Numbered from the stretch's first letter, positions 8,795 to 16,883 are shown. The stretch: DNA of 52,527 nucleotides from Bifidobacterium stellenboschense (GCF_000741785.1 NZ_JGZP01000017.1:1-52527); one strand, 5' to 3'. Notes: a model not told the origin generated them from the sequence alone. Numbers and translations are program-made.

Positions 8795-9784
8795 TCAGTG
8801 GGTGTCGACCTTGCGGCGCAGGGTGTCGAAGCTCACCGCGAAGGCGATGACGAGGCCGATGACGACCTGCTGCCAGAAGGAGGACACGTTGAGGATGTTG
8901 AGGCCGTTGCGGATCACGGCGAGGAGGATCGCGCCGATGAACGTGCCGGAGATCTTGCCCTTGCCGCCGGAGAGGGACGCGCCGCCGATCACGACGGAGG
9001 CGATGGCGTCCATCTCGTAGCCGGAGGCGGCCTGCGGCTGGGCGGAGTGCAGACGACCGGCGATCACGAGGCCGGCGACGGCGGCGAACACGCCGGAGAG
9101 CACGTACACCATGATCTGGGTCTTGTGCACGGAGATGCCGGACAGGCGGGAGGCCTCCATGTTGCCGCCGACCGCGTACATGGAACGACCGATGCTGGTG
9201 AAGTTGAGGATGACGGAGGCGATGACGCCCATGATGATCATCATCACGATCGGCATCGGGATGCCGGCCACGGTGGAGCCGAAGAAGTTGACCATGCCGG
9301 AGGTGGAGATCGGGCGGCCGTCGGAGATGACGAGCGTGAGGCCGCGGGCGACGGACATCATGGCGAGGGTGGCGATGAAGCCCGGCAGCTTGAGGTACGC
9401 GTTGGCGAGACCGGAAAGCGCGCCGAACACGGCACCGGTGAGGACGCCGATGAGGATCGTCACGAGCGGCGGCATGCCCATCGAGGCGCCGGTGTAGGCG
9501 ACCAGCATGCTCGAGACGGCGGCGACCGAGCCGACGGACAAATCGATGCCCGCCTCGACGATCACGAACGTCTGGCCGAACGCGAGGATGGCGACGGTGG
9601 CGGCCTGGACGCCCACGTTGAGCATGTTGGGTCCGGTGAGGAACGCCGGGGTGGCGATCGACAGCGCGATGCACAGGATGATCAGGCCGATGAGGGCGCC
9701 GTTGCGGGAGGCGAACCTCTTCACCTTGTCCATCGCGGTGGTGTTGCCGGAATCATATCCGAGCTTGGCTTCTTTGGCGGTCAT
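8795..9784 (-). CDS. rbsC: Ribose ABC transporter permease
   Basis: A 329-residue integral membrane protein with about eight to ten hydrophobic segments. RbsC-family landmarks are FGQTFVIVEAGIDLSVGSV, ALSGLANAYLKLPGFIATLA, YAVGGNMEASRLSGI (coupling region) and VVIGGASLSGGKG. It forms the translocation pore with the RbsA ATPase and receives ribose from RbsB. It starts 66 bases after the rbsA stop and ends before the unusual spacer to rbsB. Confidence 0.95.
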   Translation of the reverse strand: MTAKEAKLGYDSGNTTAMDKVKRFASRNGALIGLIILCIALSIATPAFLTGPNMLNVGVQAATVAILAFGQTFVIVEAGIDLSVGSVAAVSSMLVAYTGASMGMPPLVTILIGVLTGAVFGALSGLANAYLKLPGFIATLAMMSVARGLTLVISDGRPISTSGMVNFFGSTVAGIPMPIVMMIIMGVIASVILNFTSIGRSMYAVGGNMEASRLSGISVHKTQIMVYVLSGVFAAVAGLVIAGRLHSAQPQAASGYEMDAIASVVIGGASLSGGKGKISGTFIGAILLAVIRNGLNILNVSSFWQQVVIGLVIAFAVSFDTLRRKVDTH

Positions 9785-9850
9785 TGCAGTGTTCTCCTTG
9801 TAGTGTTTTCGACTTCGTCGTCAGTTACGTTTCGTGGGGTTCGTCGCGGC

Positions 9851-11353
9851 TCAGCGGCTTTCGCCGGCTTCCTCGTCCATGTGGGAGACCGCGAGCGACA
9901 TGACCTTCTCCTGCGTGGCCTCCTTGGCGGGCATGCCGCCGCTGAGTCGGCCGTTGCTCATCACGAGCACGCGATCGGACATGCCCAGCACCTCCGGCAG
10001 ATCGGAGGAGGCCATGAGCACCGCGCCGCCGTTGGCGGTGATCTCGTTGATGAGCTCGTAGATCTCGACGCGGGCGCCGACGTCGACGCCACGGGTCGGC
10101 TCGTCGAGCAGCAGCACCTTCACGTTCGCCATCGACCACTTGCCGAAGACGATCTTCTGCTGGTTGCCGCCGGACAGCGATCCGGCCGCCTGGTCGACGT
10201 TGGCCATGCGGATGCGCAGCTTCTTCGCGGTCTCGTTCTCGCGTTTCGTCTGGCCCTTGAGGTCGGCGAACCCGAACTTCGAGGTGGGGACCATCGTGGC
10301 GAGGCCGAGGTTCTCGGCCACGGACGCTTCGAGGATCAGCCCCTGCGTGCGACGGTCCTCGGGCACGAGGCCGACGCCGGCGGCGATCGTCCTCGCGATG
10401 TCCGCCTTGGGGAGCGTCTGGCCGTCGACGGCGACGGAGCCGGAGTCGTAGGAGTCGGCGCCGAAGATCGCGCGGATCACCTCGGTGCGGCCCGCGCCGA
10501 CCAGACCTGCCAGGCCGACGACCTCGCCGGCGTGCACTTCGAACGACACGTCGTCGATGGCGCCGGCGCGGGTCAGATGATCGACCTTGAGGAGCGTCTT
10601 GCCGGGCTCCTGCGCGACGCGCGGGAACTGGTTCTCGATGTTGCGGCCGACCATGAGGCGCACGAGCTCGGATTCGGGGGCCTGCGCGTCGATCGTGTCG
10701 ATGTACTTGCCGTCGCGCAGCACGGTGACGACGTCGCCGACGCGGGCGATCTCGTCGAGGTGGTGGGAGATGAACACCATGCCGACGCCCTTGGCCTTGA
10801 GCTCCTCCATGATCTCGAAGAGGTGCTCACATTCCTTACGGGTGAGGGCGGCGGTCGGCTCGTCGAGGATGAGGATCGAGGCGTCCTGCATGAGGGCCTT
10901 GGCGATCTCCACCATCTGCTGGCGGGCGACGCCGAGCTCGCCCATCGGGGTGTTCACGTCCTCGTCGAGGCCGATGAGGTCGAGGGCGGCCTTCGCCTTC
11001 TTGCGCATGGCCGCGCGGTCGACGAATCCGGCCTTGGTGGGCAGCGCGCCGAGGAACAGGTTCTCCATGATCGACAGCTGCGGGACCATGTTGAGTTCCT
11101 GATGGATGACGGCGATGCCGAACTTGCGGGCGGCGTCCACGTTCGGGATGCGCACGGTCTCGCCGTCGATCTCGATGTGGCCCTCATCGGGCTGGTAGAT
11201 GCCGCTCATCATCTTGATGACGGTCGACTTGCCCGCGCCGTTCTCGCCGAGGAGCACATGCACCTTGCCCGGTTCCACGGTGACCGACACACCGTCGACC
11301 ACTTTGGCGGCGCCGAATATCTTCGACACCTTGACCAGAGATAGTTGCGTCAT
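9851..11353 (-). CDS. rbsA: Ribose ABC transporter, double ATPase subunit
   Basis: A 500-residue protein with two fused nucleotide-binding domains. The first has Walker A GENGAGKST, signature region GVARQQMVEIAKAL and Walker B ILILDEPTAAL. The second has a degenerate Walker A (GLVGAGRTE), signature LSGGNQQK and Walker B VLLLDEPTRGVD. This is the standard asymmetric arrangement of carbohydrate transporter ATPases. The ATG follows GAGGAAAGCGAGAGACA. It is the first structural gene of the operon, with promoter and operators 110-145 bases upstream. Confidence 0.95.
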   Translation of the reverse strand: MTQLSLVKVSKIFGAAKVVDGVSVTVEPGKVHVLLGENGAGKSTVIKMMSGIYQPDEGHIEIDGETVRIPNVDAARKFGIAVIHQELNMVPQLSIMENLFLGALPTKAGFVDRAAMRKKAKAALDLIGLDEDVNTPMGELGVARQQMVEIAKALMQDASILILDEPTAALTRKECEHLFEIMEELKAKGVGMVFISHHLDEIARVGDVVTVLRDGKYIDTIDAQAPESELVRLMVGRNIENQFPRVAQEPGKTLLKVDHLTRAGAIDDVSFEVHAGEVVGLAGLVGAGRTEVIRAIFGADSYDSGSVAVDGQTLPKADIARTIAAGVGLVPEDRRTQGLILEASVAENLGLATMVPTSKFGFADLKGQTKRENETAKKLRIRMANVDQAAGSLSGGNQQKIVFGKWSMANVKVLLLDEPTRGVDVGARVEIYELINEITANGGAVLMASSDLPEVLGMSDRVLVMSNGRLSGGMPAKEATQEKVMSLAVSHMDEEAGESR

Positions 11354-11438
11354 TGTCTCTCGCTTTCCTCCTTGAACCTACGTTTTCGGCGGCTGATAAA
11401 CCTCACTGCTTCGTCGTCGACTCACTTCATCACTGAGG

Positions 11439-11456
11439 TGATTTAACGTTTTATCA
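11439..11456. promoter_or_regulatory. Ribose repressor operator O2
   Basis: TGATTTAACGTTTTATCA, an 18-bp near-palindrome centred on AACGTT, as expected for a LacI-family site. It lies 33 bases from O1 centre to centre, about three helix turns, just downstream of the predicted rbsA transcription start. Confidence 0.85.
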
Positions 11457-11470
11457 ACTGCGTAGTTGTG

Positions 11471-11499
11471 ATGATATAACGTTTTATCAGCATGGTCAA
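11471..11499 (-). promoter_or_regulatory. rbsA promoter
   Basis: On the minus strand TTGACC (11499-11494) and TATCAT (11476-11471) are separated by exactly 17 bases. Operator O1 covers the -10 box and most of the spacer, so repressor binding would exclude RNA polymerase. Confidence 0.7.
11472..11489. promoter_or_regulatory. Ribose repressor operator O1
   Basis: TGATATAACGTTTTATCA, differing at one base from O2. It overlaps the predicted -10 region of the rbsA promoter. Confidence 0.88.
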
Positions 11500-11648
11500 C
11501 CGGCGTGTCGGAAGCGCTAACACGGCAATGCCGCCGTCACCCCCATCCCGTCACATGGCCCACCCCAGCCGAGGAATCCCCGCCACACGGCACACCCACC
11601 AGCCGCGCAACCCGCGGATTCGCGCGCCTTCCCGCCGCACCAATCCCC

Positions 11649-12701
11649 CTATGCGGCCACGGGCGCGACGGACACGGATTTGCGCGGCATGTACACCGTG
11701 GGCACGCTGGTCGTGCGCCCCTCGCCGCACGATCCCGTGCGTATCGATTCGAGCAGCAGCGCGACGCCGCGACGCCCCATCAGCTCCGGCTGCTGCGAGA
11801 TCACGGCGACGTTCGGCGTCATCAGACGGAACGCGGCGATGTCGTCGAACGAGACGAGCGAGACGTCCGCCCCCAATTCGACGCCGCGATCGTGCATCAG
11901 TCCGATGATCGTGATCGCATCCGGCGAGTATCCGCACATGATGGCGGTGACGCGCGCGTCAAGCAGTCGCGCCAGCGCCTCGCGACGCGACTCGTAGTCC
12001 GCGTCGCATGCGACGACCACGCCCGCGGCGCCGGTCCCGCCCGCGGCCGCCGGCACCGTCGCGTCCGCGCCGAGCAGGTCGCCGGCGACCGCGCGGAACG
12101 CGGTCTCGCGCTCGTTGACGGAATACGAGCCGAGCGACGGATGCGCGACGTATCCGATGCGGCGGTGCCCGTGCGCGACGAGGTCCTCCATCGCCTCGCG
12201 GATGCCGGTGTACGGATTCGACACGACGAACGGCACCGATTCGACGCCCTGGACGCGACGGTCGACGAACACGAGCGGCAGGTCGCGGCGGATCAGGGAT
12301 CGCACGCCGGGCGATTCGACGCCCTGGGGCACGACGATCGCGCCGTCGATGCGCTGGCCGAGCAGGTTCTCGATGAACGCGTCCTGCCGCTCCACGTTCT
12401 CCGACGACGTGCCGATGAGCGTGGAGACGCCGTTGCGGTAGAGCTCGTCCTCCATCGAGGAGACGAGGTCGGCGAAGTACTGGTTGCGCAGGTCGGGAAC
12501 GAGCAGCCCGACGGTCTTGTTGGCGGAGGAGCGCATCGAACGGGCGCGTTGGTCGGGCACATAGCCCATCTCCTGCACGGTCTTGTGCACGAGTTCGCGC
12601 GTTTCGGCGGAGAAACGGCCTTTGCCGTGCAGGATCTGGGATACGGCGGCGGTGGAGACGCCGGCCTTACGCGCCACGTCGCGCAACGTCACGAATGCCA
12701 T
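11649..12701 (-). CDS. rbsR: LacI-family repressor of the ribose operon
   Basis: A 350-residue regulator. The N-terminal helix-turn-helix is TLRDVARKAGVSTAAVSQIL, followed by the hinge and a periplasmic-binding-like domain (VGLLVPDLRNQYFADLV; VSLVSFDDIAAFRLMTPNV). Position just upstream of rbsA and the shared AACGTT operators at rbsA and at its own promoter make ribose control likely. The ATG follows GAGGAGGCCAGC. The linker around residues 220-235 is rich in Ala and Gly. The effector, ribose or ribose-5-phosphate, cannot be read from sequence. Confidence 0.9.
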   Translation of the reverse strand: MAFVTLRDVARKAGVSTAAVSQILHGKGRFSAETRELVHKTVQEMGYVPDQRARSMRSSANKTVGLLVPDLRNQYFADLVSSMEDELYRNGVSTLIGTSSENVERQDAFIENLLGQRIDGAIVVPQGVESPGVRSLIRRDLPLVFVDRRVQGVESVPFVVSNPYTGIREAMEDLVAHGHRRIGYVAHPSLGSYSVNERETAFRAVAGDLLGADATVPAAAGGTGAAGVVVACDADYESRREALARLLDARVTAIMCGYSPDAITIIGLMHDRGVELGADVSLVSFDDIAAFRLMTPNVAVISQQPELMGRRGVALLLESIRTGSCGEGRTTSVPTVYMPRKSVSVAPVAA

Positions 12702-12725
12702 GCTGGCCTCCTCGGTGAGACAGGT

Positions 12726-12743
12726 TGGTAAAACGTTATATCA
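12726..12743. promoter_or_regulatory. Operator upstream of rbsR
   Basis: TGGTAAAACGTTATATCA matches O1 and O2 read on the other strand, with one clear deviation. It lies 25-42 bases upstream of the rbsR start, so the repressor probably controls its own gene. Confidence 0.8.
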
Positions 12744-12863
12744 CAGTCTACACAACACCGTGCGGATGGTTGCTGTTTGCGCTCACATCTCTTGTCACAC
12801 TTCACAGTTTAAGCCCGTCCAGTCGCCGGACCACGCAAGACACGTCGCATATCGAAACACGGC

Positions 12864-13010
12864 GGCGCAAACGAACCCGGACGAAGCCAGCGTTCCCGGA
12901 AGCAGCCGCCGCCCCGGAAGCGATTGCGCCGAACCTCCACCGGCGCAATGAATCCCGGAAACAGCAGGCCGTTCCCGGGATTCGTTGCGCCGGGGCATCG
13001 GTCGGCGCAA
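12864..13010. repeat. Palindromic hairpin units upstream of the tetR gene
   Basis: The central unit pairs GGCGCAATGAATCCCGG (12942-12958) with CCGGGATTCGTTGCGCC (12975-12991). GGCGCAA also starts at 12864 and 13004, and a decayed CCCGGA unit lies before the centre. These match the seven-unit array at 24991-25425. Apart from this and the rbsR operator, I see no gene between 12744 and 13082. Confidence 0.75.
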
Positions 13011-13082
13011 CCCCACGCCGTACGAAAGGCGGCACGTCGCACGGCGACAGCACGTCGTGCGGCGACGGCTAAGCTGGGGAAC

Positions 13083-13844
13083 ATGGCCAATTCCTCACGC
13101 ATGACGTCGTATCAGCGACGCGAACAGCTCATCCGCATCGGACGGTCCCTCTTCGCATCGAAAGGATTCGAATCGGTGAGCGTCGAGGAGATCGCCAGCA
13201 CCGCGAAGGTCTCCAAACCGATCGTCTACGAGCATTTCGGCGGCAAGGAAGGCCTGTACGCGGTAATCGTCGACCGCGAGATGCAGGCGCTCACCGCCGC
13301 GCTCACCGCCGCACTCGACGACCCGGACATGCATCCGCGCCAGATCGTCGAACGCACGGCGCTCGCGCTGCTCACCTACATCGAGGAGAACGCGGAAGGA
13401 TTCCAGGTGCTGTCGCGCGACTCGCCGAGCACCGACCCGTCCGGATCGTTCAGCTCGCTGCTCGGCGACATCTCGATGCGCGTCGAGGACCTGCTCATCG
13501 CCGCGTTCAAACGGCAGAAACTCTCCCCCAAAGGCGTGCCGTACTACGCGCAGATGCTCGTCGGCATGACCGTGTTCACCGGACAATACTGGGCGGACCG
13601 GCCGAAAGTCAGCAAGGAGCAGCTCGCCGCGTACATCGTCGACCTCGCATGGCACGGACTGAGCCGGCTCGACTCGAAACCGAAACTCATCTTCGAAGGC
13701 AAATCCGCGAAATCCGCGAAATCACGGAAAACCACGCGACCGGACACGCGACCGGACGACGACGCGCCGCGGACGTCCGTTCCGCAGGAACCGGACGACG
13801 CGGCGGGCGACGACGCCGGAACCGTCGCGACGGACGCGGCGTGA
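13083..13844 (+). CDS. TetR-family transcriptional regulator
   Basis: A 253-residue protein. I chose the ATG at 13083 (MANSSRMTSYQRR) with GGGGA nearby; the open frame upstream runs through hairpin repeats. Residues 10-60 form a TetR helix-turn-helix (RREQLIRIGRSLFASKGFES, then VEEIASTAKVSKPIVYEHFG). The middle domain is a ligand-binding helical bundle of unknown specificity. The last ~50 residues are a Lys/Arg then Asp/Ala-rich, probably disordered tail (KSAKSAKSRKTTRPDTRPDD), longer than usual. No obvious target gene is adjacent; the glycosyltransferase follows in the same direction after about 115 bases. Confidence 0.88.
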   Translation: MANSSRMTSYQRREQLIRIGRSLFASKGFESVSVEEIASTAKVSKPIVYEHFGGKEGLYAVIVDREMQALTAALTAALDDPDMHPRQIVERTALALLTYIEENAEGFQVLSRDSPSTDPSGSFSSLLGDISMRVEDLLIAAFKRQKLSPKGVPYYAQMLVGMTVFTGQYWADRPKVSKEQLAAYIVDLAWHGLSRLDSKPKLIFEGKSAKSAKSRKTTRPDTRPDDDAPRTSVPQEPDDAAGDDAGTVATDAA

Positions 13845-13960
13845 CAGAACATGAACCGGATGTGCAGGATATGCGCATAAGTCCCGTCCGAGCGGGGCCG
13901 GTGCTAGGGTGAGGCGTTGAAACGAACAGACCAGACGTGAATTTCGAGGATCGTGACCTT

Positions 13961-15034
13961 ATGACGCAACCGGCATCGACGACGGCCACCACCGGCAAGA
14001 CGCTCACTACCGGCAAGACGCTCACCTTCGTGGTGCCCTCCTACAACATGGAGGAGTATCTGGAGCGCTGCGTGCTGTCGCTCACGGCGGCACGGCGCAA
14101 CGACGACATCGAGGTGCTCATCGTCGACGACGGATCCAAGGATTCCACGCTGGAGGTGGCGCGCACGTTCGAACGCCGCTTCCCCGGCATCGTGCGCGCC
14201 ATCCACCAGGAGAACAAAGGCCACGGCGGCGCGGTGAACACCGGCATCGCGGCGGCGCGCGGCATGTACGTGAAGGTCGTGGACGCGGACGACTGGGTGG
14301 GACCCGACTCGCTCGAAGAGGTGATGGCCGCGCTGCGCGACGAAATCGCGGGCGGCGACCCGGTCGACATGCTCGTCACCAACTACGTGTACGACAAGGT
14401 CGGCAAGCGCCGCAAGCACGTGGTCAACTTCCGTCACGCGATGAAGGCCGGCGAGCGCCTCACATGGGACGACATGAGGCATTTCGGACTCGCCGAGTAC
14501 ATCCTCATGCACGCGCTGATCTTCCGCACGTCCGTGGTGCGTGCGTCCGGCATGCAGCTGCCCGAACACACGTTCTACGTCGATTTCATCTACGCGTACC
14601 AGCCGTTCCCATGGGTGAAGTCGCTGCGCTACCTGGATACGCCGTTCTACCACTACTTCATCGGACGCGACGGGCAGAGCGTGCAGACCGACGTGATGAT
14701 CCGACGCGTCGACCAGCTGATCCACGTCAACCAGTGCATGGTCGAGGCGACGCCGGAACGCGGAACCGTGCCGGACGGACTGTACCGGTACATGATCCAC
14801 TTCCTCGCAATCGAAAGCTCGGTGGCGAGCGTGTTCCTGATCCTCTCGCGCAATCCGGAGAACTATGCGAAGAAGAAGCGGATGTGGGCCGGAATCAAGG
14901 CGTATTCGCCGTCGATCTACCATGATGTGCGCCGCAAGCCGATGTCGCGGGCGTTGAACCTGCACGGTTCGGCGGGCCGGTGGGTGATCCGGTGGGGGTA
15001 CCGCGTGGCGGAGCGCGTGGTCGGGTTCAACTGA
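13961..15034 (+). CDS. Glycosyltransferase family 2
   Basis: A 357-residue GT-A fold enzyme. I prefer the ATG at 13961 (MTQPAST), with GAGGA 10 bases upstream, over the GTG at 13937. The nucleotide-sugar region reads TFVVPSYNMEEYLERCVLSL, IEVLIVDDGSKDST, HGGAVNTGIAAARGMYV and the metal motif VVDADDW. It should transfer a sugar from a nucleotide donor to a cell-envelope or polysaccharide acceptor; neither can be named. No transmembrane segment is evident. The N-terminus carries a direct duplication, TGKTLTTGKTLT. No other polysaccharide genes are near. Confidence 0.88.
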   Translation: MTQPASTTATTGKTLTTGKTLTFVVPSYNMEEYLERCVLSLTAARRNDDIEVLIVDDGSKDSTLEVARTFERRFPGIVRAIHQENKGHGGAVNTGIAAARGMYVKVVDADDWVGPDSLEEVMAALRDEIAGGDPVDMLVTNYVYDKVGKRRKHVVNFRHAMKAGERLTWDDMRHFGLAEYILMHALIFRTSVVRASGMQLPEHTFYVDFIYAYQPFPWVKSLRYLDTPFYHYFIGRDGQSVQTDVMIRRVDQLIHVNQCMVEATPERGTVPDGLYRYMIHFLAIESSVASVFLILSRNPENYAKKKRMWAGIKAYSPSIYHDVRRKPMSRALNLHGSAGRWVIRWGYRVAERVVGFN

Positions 15035-15173
15035 TCGGGGCCGGCTGGTTCGGGCCGGGCGGGGCGGCCCGTGGGTTTACTGGACTGGCCCTGCCCGGCC
15101 GGCACGGCAGGATCGGGCAGCCGGGGCGGGCCGGGCAAGCTGGGGCGGGCTAGCCAAACAAACAGAGCAGTTC

Positions 15174-15395
15174 GCGAAACAATGTGGGCACTTCGTATCC
15201 GCTTCGACTCTCGGACGGCCTTCCCAGCGAAACGAACCGGATCGGACGAAGCCAAATCGCTTCGGGGGGAGGCTCCGGCGAAGCAAACCGGGCACCTGAT
15301 GTCCACATCGATTCGCCAGCGAGGTTCTCCGCGAAACAACATGGGCGCGTACCGGCCGATCCGTTTCGCTTGTTCCACGATGCGCCTCCCATGGG
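15174..15395. repeat. Degenerate ~53-bp direct repeats
   Basis: The word GCGAARC starts at 15174, 15227, 15278 and 15331 (spacing 53, 51, 53). Each is preceded by a CTCC/TTCC-like end and followed by A/G-rich then TTCG-containing sequence. The reading frames across it are repeat-driven and match no known protein. This lies in the gene-free stretch 15035-16242. Confidence 0.55.
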
Positions 15396-15599
15396 GCGAT
15401 ATGGGGACACGACAGACCGCACTGCAACGATTCTGCGGGCGCAGGAGCACCCGGCACGGAGTACTCGGGCACCAGAATGCCACAGGATTCCCATGGTTTT
15501 CCCAGCATTTGCACATGGCCTCTTGAAGAGGCTGGGGTTTACTAAGAACCACGGTTGAAAAGCCGCGATAACTAAATCCCTTCTTCTCTCTTCTCTCTC

Positions 15600-15630
15600 A
15601 AGCCCGGTCTTCCCGCCGGGCTTTCTCTTT
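15600..15630 (+). terminator. Rho-independent terminator
   Basis: AAGCCCGG / CCGGGCTT with a short loop, then TCTCTTT. It lies about 565 bases after the glycosyltransferase stop, too far to be an obvious partner. It may end an unrecognised transcript from the repeat region. Confidence 0.7.
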
Positions 15631-15635
15631 GGCTT

Positions 15636-15695
15636 CAGTCGGGCCTGCTTCAGTCGGGCCTGCCTCAGTCGGGCCTGCCTCAGTCGGACTCGGGA
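15636..15695 (+). repeat. 15-bp tandem repeat, about four units
   Basis: CAGTCGGGCCTGCTT/CCT starts at 15636, 15651 and 15666, with a diverged unit at 15681. It lies immediately after the terminator. Confidence 0.85.
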
Positions 15696-15736
15696 CCTAT
15701 AGGACTTTTGTGGTGCTTTAGATTCCGTTCCTAGTT

Positions 15737-15836
15737 GGCATGCCTTTGCCCATCCCACCCAACGGCATGCCTCCGCCCATCCCACCGGCATACATCCCCC
15801 TGCTCCACCGGCATGCCTTTGCCCACCCCACCAGCG
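15737..15836 (+). repeat. GGCATGCCT-GCCCA-CCCACC repeats
   Basis: Three imperfect copies of GGCATGCCT(T/C)(T/C)GCCCA start near 15737, 15765 and 15812. They are low-complexity and show no coding sign. Confidence 0.55.
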
Positions 15837-15866
15837 TACGGTCTCGACGGTATTTTCCCCGGCTGC

Positions 15867-15942
15867 CGTCACGAACGTACGCTGAGAAATCGTCAGTGTA
15901 CGTTCGTGACGATGAAGACGATTAATACCGTCACAAACGTAC
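15867..15942. repeat. Inverted and direct copies of CGTCACGAACGTAC
   Basis: CGTCACGAACGTAC (15867-15880) is perfectly inverted at 15898-15911 around a 17-base centre. It recurs with one change (CGTCACAAACGTAC) at 15929-15942. Length and spacing are operator-like, but no gene starts close by. Confidence 0.7.
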
Positions 15943-16020
15943 GCCCACGAAGGGTCGGCGGCGGCCGACGGGGGAGTCGGCGCGTCCGGACGCGGATCCT
16001 CCGGATATGAAACCGGAAAC

Positions 16021-16196
16021 GGACCCTCCGAACACGGGAACCGGACGCGAACAAGGAAACGGAAACAAATCCGCCGGAAACGGGAAACAGAGAAACAGGA
16101 ACGGGGACGGAGGAAAGAATCCTCCGGGAACGGGAACGGGGAACCGGGAACAGGGAACCGGAAACCGGAAATGGACCCTCCGAACACGGGAACCGG
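16021..16196 (+). repeat. 24-bp direct repeat flanking a GGAAC-rich tract
   Basis: The 24 bases from 16021 to 16044 recur exactly at 16173-16196 (both begin GGACCCTCCGAACACGGG). Between them lies purine-rich GGAAC/GGGAAC sequence. No gene is supported. Confidence 0.8.
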
Positions 16197-16204
16197 GTCG
16201 GCGG

Positions 16205-16233
16205 TTGCAATGTCCGGCCGACGTGTGTATTTT
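16205..16233 (+). promoter_or_regulatory. tRNA-Lys promoter
   Basis: TTGCAA (16205-16210) and TATTTT (16228-16233) are separated by 17 bases. The -10 box ends nine bases before the mature tRNA. Confidence 0.7.
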
Positions 16234-16242
16234 AGAAACGTT

Positions 16243-16315
16243 GCCCCTCTAGCTCAACGGTTAGAGCAGCGTCCTTTTAAGTCGTGGGTTGTGGGTTCGA
16301 ATCCCACGGGGGGCA
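16243..16315 (+). tRNA. tRNA-Lys (anticodon TTT)
   Basis: Acceptor arms GCCCCTC and GGGGGGC pair over seven bases. The D stem is GCTC/GAGC, the anticodon loop CTTTTAA gives TTT, and the T arm is GTGGG-TTCGAAT-CCCAC. The anticodon stem (GCGTC/GTCGT) has one T-T mismatch in my alignment. CCA is not encoded; the bases after the discriminator A are CCG. It is a single-gene transcript with its own promoter and terminator. Confidence 0.93.
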
Positions 16316-16320
16316 CCGCA

Positions 16321-16356
16321 CCCCTTGGAATCATTGGGATTCCAAGGGGGTTTTAG
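16321..16356 (+). terminator. Terminator after tRNA-Lys
   Basis: A perfect 12-bp stem CCCCTTGGAATC / GATTCCAAGGGG with a five-base loop is followed by GTTTTAGTTTT. It starts six bases after the tRNA. Confidence 0.9.
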
Positions 16357-16432
16357 TTTTCTGCTTTGTCGTTTTGGACGCACTGGGACGCACTGAGCGC
16401 GAATGCTCGGCGAAGGACTCGGGTCGTGATGG

Positions 16433-16462
16433 ACAACATGAGACAACATGAGACAACATGAG
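16433..16462 (+). repeat. 10-bp tandem repeat, three units
   Basis: ACAACATGAG is repeated exactly three times, starting at 16433, 16443 and 16453. It lies in a 570-base gene-free gap upstream of pepD. Confidence 0.85.
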
Positions 16463-16589
16463 CGTTGGTGCTCGGCGTCCCATCGGCGCCGACATCCATC
16501 CCCGTTCTTGCGGAGAATCCATACCACGCAATCGCCGACGAATCAGTCAAACGGTGCTATGTGAGGAACAAGGGGCCTGACCTCGCGCA

Positions 16590-16723
16590 CTTCTTAGGCA
16601 CTTCTTAGGTACACCGGATGCTTCTTAGGTAGGTGTCTTCCGACAAGCGGGTCGCGAATCGTCCGATTTCGGCCAGTCATAACGCGGGCACCTACCTAGG
16701 AAACGCAACATGTACCTAAGAAA
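16590..16723. promoter_or_regulatory. Direct and inverted TTCTTAGGTA boxes
   Basis: CTTCTTAGG(C/T)A occurs at 16590, 16601 and 16621. The inverse TACCTA(G/A)GAAA occurs at 16693 and 16713. In both arms a pair of boxes is exactly 20 bases apart, so the whole is a large inverted repeat of phased boxes, like a regulator or recombinase site. It lies about 210-340 bases upstream of pepD. Confidence 0.5.
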
Positions 16724-16835
16724 CGGCCAGAGGGATGACCAGAAGGCTGCTCACGAGGAAATCGCCCCGGCTTCGGTGCCGCATGCGCTCGGACAACCGT
16801 TCTCCGAACCCATCGCACATGCCGCGGAACCGACC

Positions 16836-16883
16836 GACCACCCTCAGTCGGCATAGCCGACAGCCCCCGCCAGCGGGGGCGAG
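16836..16883 (+). repeat. Dispersed palindromic repeat, copy B
   Basis: GACCACCCTCAGTCGGC, ATA loop, GCCGACAGC, then CCCCCGCCAGCGGGGG. This is the same family as the ftsY copies. It ends 48 bases upstream of the pepD start. Confidence 0.85.

Noticed and set aside
15077..16187. Minus-strand open frames of 145-345 codons in the repeat island
   Set aside because: They are built from the repeats themselves (Pro/Phe/Arg/Ser-rich), lack ribosome binding sites and have no recognisable domain.
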